NCBI RefSeq assembly: GCF_026242055.1
Contig: NZ_JAPJDL010000002.1
Coordinates: 124,001 to 188,000 of the forward strand
Length of the DNA stretch: 64,000 nucleotides
Direction of reading: 5' to 3'
Source of the DNA: Lentzea sp. NEAU-D7
GTDB taxonomy: Bacteria; Actinomycetota; Actinomycetes; Mycobacteriales; Pseudonocardiaceae
In this document: positions 35,256-43,233 of the stretch, piece by piece
Layout of the letters: the number at the start of each line of letters is the position of its first letter
Position numbering within the stretch: the first letter of the stretch is position 1
Made by a program: the position numbers and the translations under genes
Notes under the pieces: generated by a model
What the model was told of the DNA's origin: nothing
The model's database searches: none
Seen by the model: only the letters and a program-made list of their open reading frames with translations

Positions 35256-36020
35256 ATGGATCTGTCGGGACGCACGGCACTTGTGACGGGCTCCACCGCG
35301 GGCATCGGCTTCGCCGCGGCGGAGGGCCTGCTCAAGGCGGGTGCCACCGTCGTCATCACCGGCCGCACCGAGGAGCGGGTGGCCGAGGCCGTCGGCAAGC
35401 TCAGCGCCAGCGGTGACGTGCGCGGTGTCGCGGCGGACCTCGCGACCGCCGAGGGCGCGGCCGACCTGGTCGGCCAGGTGCCGGACGTGGACGTGCTCGT
35501 CAACAACCTGGGGATCTACGGCGCGAAGCCGGTCTTCGAGATCGACGACGCCGAGTGGCAGCGCTACTTCGACACCAACATCATGTCCGGCGTCCGGCTG
35601 GCCCGGCACTACACGCCGCGCATGGTCGAGCGCGGCTGGGGCCGGGTGATCTTCGTGAGCAGCGAGTCCGGCGTCTTCACGCCGACCGAGATGGTCCACT
35701 ACGGCATGACGAAGACCGCGCAGATCGCGATCTCGCGCGGCATGGCCCAGGAGGTCAAGGGCACCGGCGTCACCGTGAACTCGGTGCTGCCCGGCCCGAC
35801 GCTGACGCCCGGTGTCGAGGAGTTCATCCGCGACCGCGTAGGCGAGGGCGGCGAGGCCGAGTTCGTCCGCACCGAACGCCCCACGTTGCTGCTGGGCCGC
35901 CTGATCCGCCCCCACGAGGTCGCGAACCTCATCACCTACGTCGCGTCGGACCTGTCGTCCGCGACGACCGGAGCCGCCCTGCGCGTCGACGGCGGCACCG
36001 CCCCGACGCTCATTCCGTAA
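35256..36020 (+). CDS. Short-chain dehydrogenase/reductase
   Basis: A 254-residue classical SDR: cofactor loop TGSTAGIG (about residues 11-18), NNLGIY, catalytic YGMTK in VHYGMTK, and the ITYVASDLSSATTGAALRVDGG C-terminal signature. RBS GGGGAGAG precedes ATG 35256. Divergent from the MarR regulator and followed 22 bp later by an aldo-keto reductase, so both probably respond to that regulator. The substrate is unknown. Confidence 0.93.
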   Translation: MDLSGRTALVTGSTAGIGFAAAEGLLKAGATVVITGRTEERVAEAVGKLSASGDVRGVAADLATAEGAADLVGQVPDVDVLVNNLGIYGAKPVFEIDDAEWQRYFDTNIMSGVRLARHYTPRMVERGWGRVIFVSSESGVFTPTEMVHYGMTKTAQIAISRGMAQEVKGTGVTVNSVLPGPTLTPGVEEFIRDRVGEGGEAEFVRTERPTLLLGRLIRPHEVANLITYVASDLSSATTGAALRVDGGTAPTLIP

Positions 36021-36042
36021 GCACTACCGTGAGGATCTCGTT

Positions 36043-36861
36043 TTGAACACCGTGAAGCTCAACAACGGCGTCACCATGCCCCAGCTCGGCTTCGGCGTCT
36101 GGCAGGTGCCCGACGCGGAGGCCACCCCGGCCGTCGCGGAGGCGCTGAAGGCCGGCTACCGCAGCATCGACACCGCCGCCGCCTACGGCAACGAGGCCGG
36201 CACCGGTGCGGCCATCGCGCAGTCGGGCCTGGACCGCGACGACGTCTTCGTCACCACCAAGCTCTGGAACGACGACCACGGCTACGACGCGACGAAGCGC
36301 GCGTTCGACGAGTCGCTGCGCAAGCTCGGCCTCGACGTCCTCGACCTCTACCTGATCCACTGGCCGACCCCGGCGCGCGACGACTACGTCGACACCTGGA
36401 AGGCGTTCGTCGAGCTGCAGAAGGAGGGCCGCGTCCGCGCGATCGGCGTCTCCAACTTCCAGCCCGAGCACCTGCGGCGGCTGATCGACGAGACCGGTGT
36501 CACGCCCGCGGTCAACCAGATCGAGCTGCACCCGTACTTCCAGCAGGCCGAACTGCGCGCGTTCCACGCCGAGCACGGCATCCAGACCGAGGCCTGGTCC
36601 CCGCTCGGCCAGGGCGGCGAGCTGCTGAGCGACCCCGTCGTGCAGAAGATCGCGCTCGCGCACGGCAAGTCGGCCGCACAGGTCGTGCTGCGCTGGCACC
36701 TGCAGATCGGCAACGTCGTGATCCCGAAGTCCGTGACGCCGTCCCGGATCCAGGAGAACATCGACGTGTTCGACTTCGAGCTGCCGCAGGCCGAGATCGA
36801 GCTGCTGTCCACTCTGGACCGCGACGGCCGCATCGGCCCGCACCCGGACGAGCTCAACTAG
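36043..36861 (+). CDS. Aldo/keto reductase
   Basis: A 272-residue AKR: GFGVWQVPDAEA, DTAAAYGNEAGTGAAI (catalytic Asp/Tyr), TTKLWNDDHGYDATKRA with catalytic Lys, LIHWP, and PKSVTPSRIQEN for NADPH. Start TTG 36043 is used because GAGGATC lies about 7 nt upstream; GTG 36052 is an alternative. It probably detoxifies carbonyls with the SDR encoded upstream. A strong terminator follows. Confidence 0.93.
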   Translation: MNTVKLNNGVTMPQLGFGVWQVPDAEATPAVAEALKAGYRSIDTAAAYGNEAGTGAAIAQSGLDRDDVFVTTKLWNDDHGYDATKRAFDESLRKLGLDVLDLYLIHWPTPARDDYVDTWKAFVELQKEGRVRAIGVSNFQPEHLRRLIDETGVTPAVNQIELHPYFQQAELRAFHAEHGIQTEAWSPLGQGGELLSDPVVQKIALAHGKSAAQVVLRWHLQIGNVVIPKSVTPSRIQENIDVFDFELPQAEIELLSTLDRDGRIGPHPDELN

Positions 36862-36893
36862 TTCACGGAAGTACGAACAGTTCAGGGAAATAC

Positions 36894-36928
36894 GAAGCCC
36901 CGGCCCGCATCATGCGGACCGGGGCTTC
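36894..36928. terminator. Bidirectional hairpin terminator
   Basis: GAAGCCCCGG pairs with CCGGGGCTTC around a shorter inner stem (CCGC/GCGG), between the convergent aldo/keto reductase and ABC-permease genes. Confidence 0.8.
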
Positions 36929-36950
36929 GCCGGCAACGGGCCGGAAAGTG

Positions 36951-38279
36951 CTAGGCCCGCATGACTGTGGCGATCGGGATCCGCGCCGCCCGGATGGCCG
37001 GGATCAGCCCGCCGAGCACACCGGCGACGAGACCCGCGATCACGCCGGCGACACCCGCCTCCCAGGGGAAGGCGGTGCCCTGCAACGACGGGAACCTGCT
37101 GCCGAACATCATCAGCGCCACCTGCAACCCGGCGGCGCCCGCGCCGATGGCCAGCGCGGCGGTCAGCAGGCCCGTCAGCAACGTCTCCGCGAGCACGATG
37201 CCCGCGAGCAGCATCCGGGACATGCCGACCGCGCGGCGCAGGGCGAACTCCTCGACGCGCTCGCCGACCGTGGCCAGGCCGACGTTCAGGATGCCCGCGA
37301 CACCGATCAGCAGCACCAGGAACGCCATGCCGAGGAAGATCAGTCGCATGATCTTCAGCTCGGACTGCATGCGCTCCTTGGAGTTCACGGTCTGGAAGTG
37401 CATCTGGTTCTGCTGCAGGCCCGCGCCGGCGAGCTTGGCCTTGATCAGCTGCTGCAGGTCGTCGGTACCCGGCTGCAGGTAGAGCTCCAGCTGGGTGCCG
37501 CCGCCGCGGAACTTGTCGGCCTCGGTGGTCGCGGCGGCCGACGGCATCCACGTGCGCAGCTCGTCGAGGCGCATGTACACGCGCGGCTGCATGTTGCCGT
37601 CCTGCACGACGCCGATGATCTGCGGTGACACGTGGTGGGTGGCGCCGTCGATCATCATCTCGCCGGGGACGCGGTACTGCCTGAGGCCCTTGGCGGCTTC
37701 CTCGTTCAGCACGATGCGCGGTGCCAGCGACGGCGCGGTGCCGAACTCCAGCCACGTGCCGGAGACGGGGCGGAACGGCTTGAACGGGCGGATGTCACCG
37801 GTCAGCGCGACCATGCTGACCTCGATCGCCTGGCCGTCCGGCTTCTTCTCCTGCTGCTTCTGCTCGGTGCAGGTGCCGTTGGCGTCGCAGTAGACCATCG
37901 GGCCGGAGTAGTCGCCGCCCCTGCCGGCGTACTCGAACGGCATGCCGCCCTCGTTGATCGGCCGCACGCCCGGCTCGCCGATGATCGCGCGGGAGCTGAT
38001 CATCGCGACCGCGTCGGAGCGCCCCTTCAGCGTGGACTCGACGATGCCCGGCGCGCCCTTCTCGCCGGGGACGTAACCCATGATCGTGCCGTCCTTGCCG
38101 GCCTGGAGCTCGACGTCGGTGAGCATCGCCCGTTCGGCGATCTCGGACCCCGCCTGCACGGCCACGACGGCGAGAACGCCGAGGAACAGCGAGACCATCG
38201 AGAGGAACGTGCGCAGTTTTCGGGCGCGGATGCCCTGTCCGCCGATGACCAGGGCGGACCGGAACTTGCCGGAAAGCAT
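36951..38279 (-). CDS. MacB/FtsX-type ABC transporter permease
   Basis: A 442-residue permease: N-terminal helix after RARKLRTFLSMVSLFLGVLA, a large extracytoplasmic MacB-like periplasmic domain, then three C-terminal helices including GVAGILNVGLATVGERVEEFALRRAVGMSR (the FtsX signature region). The start overlaps the ATPase stop (TGATG). It completes an adaptor-ATPase-permease set. These export peptides, lipids or antibiotics; the set lies on the same strand downstream of the lanthipeptide locus, so peptide export is a reasonable inference. Confidence 0.92.
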   Translation of the reverse strand: MLSGKFRSALVIGGQGIRARKLRTFLSMVSLFLGVLAVVAVQAGSEIAERAMLTDVELQAGKDGTIMGYVPGEKGAPGIVESTLKGRSDAVAMISSRAIIGEPGVRPINEGGMPFEYAGRGGDYSGPMVYCDANGTCTEQKQQEKKPDGQAIEVSMVALTGDIRPFKPFRPVSGTWLEFGTAPSLAPRIVLNEEAAKGLRQYRVPGEMMIDGATHHVSPQIIGVVQDGNMQPRVYMRLDELRTWMPSAAATTEADKFRGGGTQLELYLQPGTDDLQQLIKAKLAGAGLQQNQMHFQTVNSKERMQSELKIMRLIFLGMAFLVLLIGVAGILNVGLATVGERVEEFALRRAVGMSRMLLAGIVLAETLLTGLLTAALAIGAGAAGLQVALMMFGSRFPSLQGTAFPWEAGVAGVIAGLVAGVLGGLIPAIRAARIPIATVMRA

Positions 38280-38989
38280 CAGTTGAACCGCCCGTCGCGC
38301 AGCTCCATCACGCGGCCCATCTTGGCCGCGTGGTCGTGGTCGTGCGTGACCAGCACGAGGCCGCAGCCCTGCCTGGTCGTGTTGAGCAGCACCTCGACGA
38401 CGAGGTTGCCGGTCTCGGTGTCGAGCGCGCCCGTGGGTTCGTCGGCGAGGATGATGCGCGGCTGCCGCACGAGTGCGCGGGCGATCGCCACGCGCTGCTG
38501 CTCACCACCGGAAAGCCTGGTGGGCTTGGACTTCGCGAGGTGCGCGATGCCGACCTGCTCCAGCGCCTCCATCACCTGCTGCCTGCGCTTGCGCCGCGCG
38601 GACCAGCCCTGGCCGTTCACCAGTGCCATCGCCACGTTCTGCGCCGCGGTGAGGTGCTTGAGCAGGAAGAAGCGCTGGAACACGAACCCGAACTCCGCGC
38701 TGCGCAACGCCGCGGCCCTGCGTTCGGGGAGCTTCGTGATGTCGTTGCCGTGCAGGAAGTACTGGCCCTCGTCGGCGCGGTCGAAGAGACCGATCAGCGA
38801 CAGCAGGGTCGACTTGCCGGAACCCGAACGGCCCAGGATCGCGACGCTCTGTCCGGGGTGGACGGTGAAGTCGACACCGGACAGGATGGTGCGCGGTTCT
38901 CCTTGCCCCTTCAGGACCTTCGTGATGCCGTTGAGCTGGAGCAGCGGTGCCTGGACCTGCACCGTGGGTTGGTCGAAGGACTGCGTCAT
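38279..38989 (-). CDS. ABC transporter ATP-binding protein (MacB/LolD type)
   Basis: A 236-residue ATPase: Walker A LGRSGSGKSTLL, Q-loop FVFQRFFLL, signature LSGGEQQRVAIARAL, Walker B IILADEPTGALD. Start ATG 38989 overlaps the adaptor stop (TGATG); an in-frame GTG lies just upstream. It provides energy for the neighbouring FtsX-type permease. Confidence 0.95.
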   Translation of the reverse strand: MTQSFDQPTVQVQAPLLQLNGITKVLKGQGEPRTILSGVDFTVHPGQSVAILGRSGSGKSTLLSLIGLFDRADEGQYFLHGNDITKLPERRAAALRSAEFGFVFQRFFLLKHLTAAQNVAMALVNGQGWSARRKRRQQVMEALEQVGIAHLAKSKPTRLSGGEQQRVAIARALVRQPRIILADEPTGALDTETGNLVVEVLLNTTRQGCGLVLVTHDHDHAAKMGRVMELRDGRFN

Positions 38990-39978
38990 CACGGTCCCGT
39001 CGGCTTGGTCTGGTCGCCGCCCTGTTGCTGGCCCTCTGGCAGGTTCGGGCCCGGCACCGCGAGCTCCTCGTCACCGGTGAGACCGGACTTGACCTCGATG
39101 ACCTTGCCGTCGGTCAGGCCCAGCACCACGTCGATCGTGCGGCGCGAGCCGTCGGGCTGGACGACGTCGACCTTGCCCTTGCCCTGCTGGCCCGCCACGG
39201 CCTCGACCGGGACGACCAGCGCCTGCGCCGACTTGCCCGTGGTGACCTCGATCGACGCGGCGGCGCCGTTGATCATCTGCACGTCCGCGGGCGCGGTGCA
39301 CACGATGCGCAGGCCGGTGGAGGCACTCGGCTGCTGCGGCTGCTGCTGGGGCTGTTGCGGCTGCTGCGGCTGGTCCTTCTTCTCGTCCTTGGTGTCCGGC
39401 GTGACCGGTGGCTTCTCCGGGACGGTGCCCTGCGGCAGCGCGGCGATCGTGCCGAGCACGGCGCACGGGAACGGGCCGGGCCCGTTCTTGATCTGCACCA
39501 CGACGTCGGTGAGCGCGCCGTTGATCTTGTAGGCCTGCTGGCCGTCGATGTCGCCGACGATCGCGTAGCCGACGTGCTTGGCCGACGCGATCGGCATGCC
39601 CGCCGTCACCGTCGCCTTGTCGTCGACAAGCCGCCCGCTGAACGTGGAACCCGCAGGGACCTCCACGTAGTTCGGCTGCTGGTCCTTCCACACCGTCGCG
39701 ACCCGGATCGGCTTCGTCGGCGTGCCGTTCGGAGCGGGGACGTCGAAGTACCGCACCTGTCCCGCGACCGGCGCGACGAGCCCGAACGTCGGGTTCATCT
39801 CGACCTTGCCGGAGATGCTGAGCTTGGTGGTCATGTCCTGCCGGGTGGGCTTGGCCTTGGTCATCGGCGTGCCCCGCGGCGCCAGCTCCGGATTGGTCTG
39901 TTCCGGACCTGACGGACTGCACGCCGCCACGGCCACCGTGACCAGCGCGCACAGCGGCGCGAGAACAATTTTGCGCAC
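38989..39978 (-). CDS. Lipoprotein membrane-fusion/adaptor-like protein
   Basis: A 329-residue protein of the efflux adaptor kind. GTG 39978 follows GGGGGA; the signal sequence ends in a lipobox (VAAC, Cys20). The mature part has barrel-like strands (LSISGKVEMNPTFGLVAPVA, and GLTDGKVIEVKSGLTGDEEL near the C-terminus) and a Gln/Pro low-complexity insert in its middle. It overlaps the ABC ATPase gene (TGATG) and probably links the pump to the outer cell envelope. Confidence 0.8.
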   Translation of the reverse strand: MRKIVLAPLCALVTVAVAACSPSGPEQTNPELAPRGTPMTKAKPTRQDMTTKLSISGKVEMNPTFGLVAPVAGQVRYFDVPAPNGTPTKPIRVATVWKDQQPNYVEVPAGSTFSGRLVDDKATVTAGMPIASAKHVGYAIVGDIDGQQAYKINGALTDVVVQIKNGPGPFPCAVLGTIAALPQGTVPEKPPVTPDTKDEKKDQPQQPQQPQQQPQQPSASTGLRIVCTAPADVQMINGAAASIEVTTGKSAQALVVPVEAVAGQQGKGKVDVVQPDGSRRTIDVVLGLTDGKVIEVKSGLTGDEELAVPGPNLPEGQQQGGDQTKPTGP

Positions 39979-40041
39979 GAACGTCCCCCATGTCGTTTCG
40001 ACCAACCTACCGATAAGGACACCTGATACGTGCCGGAGGTT

Positions 40042-40063
40042 GCATCGGTCTTTCGGCCGATGC
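40042..40063. terminator. Small hairpin downstream of LAL regulator
   Basis: GCATCGG (40042-40048) pairs with CCGATGC (40057-40063) in the 120-bp gap between the LAL gene and the adaptor-ABC operon; it lacks a U tract, so a terminator or regulatory stem are both possible. Confidence 0.4.
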
Positions 40064-40098
40064 CCATCGACGTTTCGGCCCTGATCGAAAGATCGGCG

Positions 40099-42975
40099 TC
40101 AGCGGCCCAGCGAGGCCGCGTAGGTGGAAAGCGCTTCACGGTCGGGCTGGCCGGTCTTCGCGATGAGCGAGGCCACGTGCTTCTCCACCGTGCGCGGCGA
40201 GATGTGCAGCCGCGTGCCGATCGCCTTGTTGCCCATTCGATCAGCCAGCAGCACGAACACCTCGAACTCGCGGACGGTCACGCCGTGCCCGCGCAGCTGC
40301 CGCGGCACCTGGTCCGTGCCGCTGCGCCGTTGCTGCACCGGCGCTCCCGCCTGCCGCAGCAGCCCCCGGCACGCCGAGGCCACCGCCGGGATCGCGGCCT
40401 GGTGGAAGTACTCCTCGGCGGAACGCAGCCAGGACACCGGATCGCCCCACGCCGCCGCCTCCTGGGCGACGAGCCGCCGCCCGAGGTGACGCGCCAGCGG
40501 ATACAGCTCCGCGGCCTCCTGGGCGCGCTGGAAGGCTTCCAGGGCCTCGTCGCAGCGGTCGTCGCGGCCGAGGAGAACGGCGTGCGCCAGTTCGGTGAAC
40601 TGGCGGTTCCACCGCATCTCCGAGGCGGACGCCGCCGTCAGCGCTTGGTAGTCCGGCCAGCCGAACCGGCCGTCGAGCACACCGAGCAGCACCCGCATGC
40701 CGTGCGTGCCGGACAGGTGGAACGTCGTGGGGTTCTGCGACTCCAGCGCGAGCGCGTGGTCGAGCTCCGTCATCGCCAGCGCGTGGTTCTCCTCCAGCAG
40801 CGCGCAGAACGCGCGGGCGAGCCCGAAGCACAGCGGGTACTCCTGCGCCCCGTTCTTCGCGACCGCCTCGAACTCACTGACGGCGTCCTCGGTCTCGGCG
40901 CGGTTGCCCCTGTGCCCGGCCAGCACCGCCTTCGTCATCAGCAGGTAGCGGGTGAGCGCGTGGAACCGCAGGCGCGTGGTGGTGCGCAGGCACCGCTCGA
41001 TCTCCACGGCGGCCGCGGCGTGGTCGCCGGTCAGCACCGACTGCAGCGCCAGGATCGCGTCCACGTTGTGCGCCACCGTGATCGCGCCCGCCCGGCACGC
41101 CTCGGCGTGCGTCCGGCCGAGGGACGCGGTGCTGCCGTTCTGCAGCCACTCGTTGCCCGCCAGCCGGACCAGCGCGTAGACGTGCTGGATCGGCATCTGG
41201 TGCGTGCCGGCGAGGGCGAGGGCCTTGCCGAAGCAGGCGTTCGCCTCGTCGATGTCGTGCTCGCGCGCGATGATCCCGAGCAGCTGCCACGCCTCGCACG
41301 CCACCGCCGGCAGCTGCGCCCGGTCCGCCGCCAGCGCCGCCTGCCGGGCGAGGCGCGCGGCGGACGAGATCCGGTCGGCGCTCGGGATGTTCAGCGTGAG
41401 GTACGCGGAGTTCACGTCCAGCTGCGCGGCCAGTTCGTCCGGTGCGTCCTGGCCGAGCAACGTCCGCGCGATGCGCACCTGTTCCACGCCTTCGGTGAAC
41501 CAGCCGGCGAGGTAGGCGACGCGGGACAGTCGCGTGTGGAGCTTCGCCCGCAGCGAGGCCTCCAGGCCGTGCAGGTCGTTGATCTCCAGGGCGAAGGCGC
41601 GTTCGAACTCGCCCGTCTCGGCCAGTGCGGGCAGCAGCGTGTCGAGGACCTCGGCGCGGACCACGACGTCTTCGGTGAGCAGGCTCTGCGCGCGGTCGAG
41701 CAGCGTGACCGCCGACTCGGCCGCCCCGCCCGACAGCGCCCGCCTGCCCGCCTCGGCGAACAGGATTCCCGCCTGCGTCCGGGATCCGGCGTCGAAGCGC
41801 AGCTTCGCGACGAGCGGGCACCAGTCGCCGGGCAGGCCGGGGTGCAGGTCCTCGACCGCGTCGGCCGTGCGCGACGACAGGGCGACGCGGTCGGCCGGGG
41901 GCAGCTGGGCCAGCAACGCGTCCGCGGTGAGCGGATGCCGGAACGCGTACCAGTCGGGGGCGGGCTCGTCCGGGGTCACGAGTTGCGCGGCGACTCCCGC
42001 GTGCAGGTGGCTGAGCAGCTCCCGGTCGTCGATGCCGGTGACCTTCTGCACAAGGGAGAGCGGGAACCGGTGGCCCAGCACCGCCGCGATGGACAGCACC
42101 TCGCGGCCCTGCGGACCCAGCCTGTCCGTGCGGTGCGCGACGCTGCGCACGAACGCGGCCGGCACGGGCAGCTTGAGCTCGCCCAGCACCTGCCAGCCTT
42201 CCGCCCCGGCCACGAGCAGGCCGCCGCTCACCATGCCGTGCAACAGTTCCTCGATGACGAACGGGTTCCCGGCGCTGTCCGTCCACAGGCGATCGACGAG
42301 CTCCGCCGGGACCGGCGCGCTGTCCAGGCAGGCGGCCGTCATCTGGCCGACCTCGGCCTGCGAGAGCCGGTGCAGCTCCATCAGCCTGCCGGAGCCGCGT
42401 TGCACCATCCGGTGCACGAGCTCCAGCGCGTGACCGGGTTCGGTGCGGATCGTGGCCAGCAGCAGAACCGGCTGGTCCTCCAGGTTGTCCGCCAGGTACT
42501 CCACGACCGCGAGCGTCTCGGCGTCCGCCTCGTGCAGGTCTTCGAGCACGAGCAGGCAGGGCGTCTTGCGCGCGACGGAGGCGAGCAGCCGCAGCACCGC
42601 CTCGGCCAGCACGACGACCGACTCCTTCGTGGACCGGTGGTCGTGCCACTCGGGGATCAGCGTGCCCAGCACCGGTTTGTACGGCCCGAGCGCGGAGTCG
42701 TCCGGTGGTTCGCCCCGGAACAGGCCCAGGAGCGCTTCCGCGATTGGACGAAACGGCACCATCGGGCCGATGGTCGTGCCGCGTCCTTTGAGCACCCGCA
42801 TGCCCTCGTCGTACGCCTGGCCGGCCGCGTACCGGGCGAGCCTGGACTTGCCGATCCCCGCCTCGCCGGTGAGGAAGACGGCGCCGCCGCGGGCCTCGCG
42901 GGTGTGTGCGAGAGCCCCCGTGATGGCCGTGACCTCACGGTCACGGCCGACCACGTGGGGCGCTCGGGTCTGCAT
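40099..42975 (-). CDS. LAL-type LuxR regulator (AAA ATPase plus LuxR HTH)
   Basis: A 958-residue regulator: Walker A GEAGIGKSRLA (about 36-46), Walker B CLLVLEDLHEADAE, then a long TPR-like helical sensor region, and a C-terminal LuxR HTH (VTVREFEVFVLLADRMGNKA, then ISPRTVEKHVASLI). LAL proteins typically activate secondary-metabolite clusters. It lies directly downstream of lanA on the same strand, with the ABC operon following, so it may be part of a lanthipeptide transcript or a separate pathway regulator. The inducing signal is unknown. Confidence 0.93.
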   Translation of the reverse strand: MQTRAPHVVGRDREVTAITGALAHTREARGGAVFLTGEAGIGKSRLARYAAGQAYDEGMRVLKGRGTTIGPMVPFRPIAEALLGLFRGEPPDDSALGPYKPVLGTLIPEWHDHRSTKESVVVLAEAVLRLLASVARKTPCLLVLEDLHEADAETLAVVEYLADNLEDQPVLLLATIRTEPGHALELVHRMVQRGSGRLMELHRLSQAEVGQMTAACLDSAPVPAELVDRLWTDSAGNPFVIEELLHGMVSGGLLVAGAEGWQVLGELKLPVPAAFVRSVAHRTDRLGPQGREVLSIAAVLGHRFPLSLVQKVTGIDDRELLSHLHAGVAAQLVTPDEPAPDWYAFRHPLTADALLAQLPPADRVALSSRTADAVEDLHPGLPGDWCPLVAKLRFDAGSRTQAGILFAEAGRRALSGGAAESAVTLLDRAQSLLTEDVVVRAEVLDTLLPALAETGEFERAFALEINDLHGLEASLRAKLHTRLSRVAYLAGWFTEGVEQVRIARTLLGQDAPDELAAQLDVNSAYLTLNIPSADRISSAARLARQAALAADRAQLPAVACEAWQLLGIIAREHDIDEANACFGKALALAGTHQMPIQHVYALVRLAGNEWLQNGSTASLGRTHAEACRAGAITVAHNVDAILALQSVLTGDHAAAAVEIERCLRTTTRLRFHALTRYLLMTKAVLAGHRGNRAETEDAVSEFEAVAKNGAQEYPLCFGLARAFCALLEENHALAMTELDHALALESQNPTTFHLSGTHGMRVLLGVLDGRFGWPDYQALTAASASEMRWNRQFTELAHAVLLGRDDRCDEALEAFQRAQEAAELYPLARHLGRRLVAQEAAAWGDPVSWLRSAEEYFHQAAIPAVASACRGLLRQAGAPVQQRRSGTDQVPRQLRGHGVTVREFEVFVLLADRMGNKAIGTRLHISPRTVEKHVASLIAKTGQPDREALSTYAASLGR

Positions 42976-43044
42976 GTCTGGACCCTAACGGTCCCGGTCG
43001 GGTCTCCGTATCGGCTGCCCAGGCGTATTCGGGGCGAAAGTTTC

Positions 43045-43233
43045 CTACTTGTCGCTCACCGTGGTGTCCGAGATGGCTGGGGTGATCGCCACGAACGCGC
43101 TCATCGCCATCGTCAGGCCCATCAACGCACGGGCGCGCGCACCCGCGAAGGTCTTCGGCGCGAGCTCCATCTCCCCGATCGCGTGCTCGGCCGGTTCGGG
43201 CTGGTCGGCCGTGCGGTGCAGGGACTCGTTCAT
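43045..43233 (-). CDS. Putative lanthipeptide precursor, cysteine-free
   Basis: A 62-residue peptide: acidic leader MNESLHRTADQPEPAEHAIG then EMELAPKTFAGARARA, and a hydrophobic C-terminal half (from about L37) with T41, S45, T51, S55, T57, T58 and S60 and a C-terminal Lys. AGGAG precedes ATG 43233, and the ATG overlaps the lanM stop (ATGA). Class II precursors normally supply Cys to ring-forming Dha/Dhb; none of the 62 residues is Cys. It could be a dehydropeptide, a lysinoalanine-type product via K62, or not the true substrate. Function is inferred only from position and leader-like composition. Confidence 0.65.
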   Translation of the reverse strand: MNESLHRTADQPEPAEHAIGEMELAPKTFAGARARALMGLTMAMSAFVAITPAISDTTVSDK

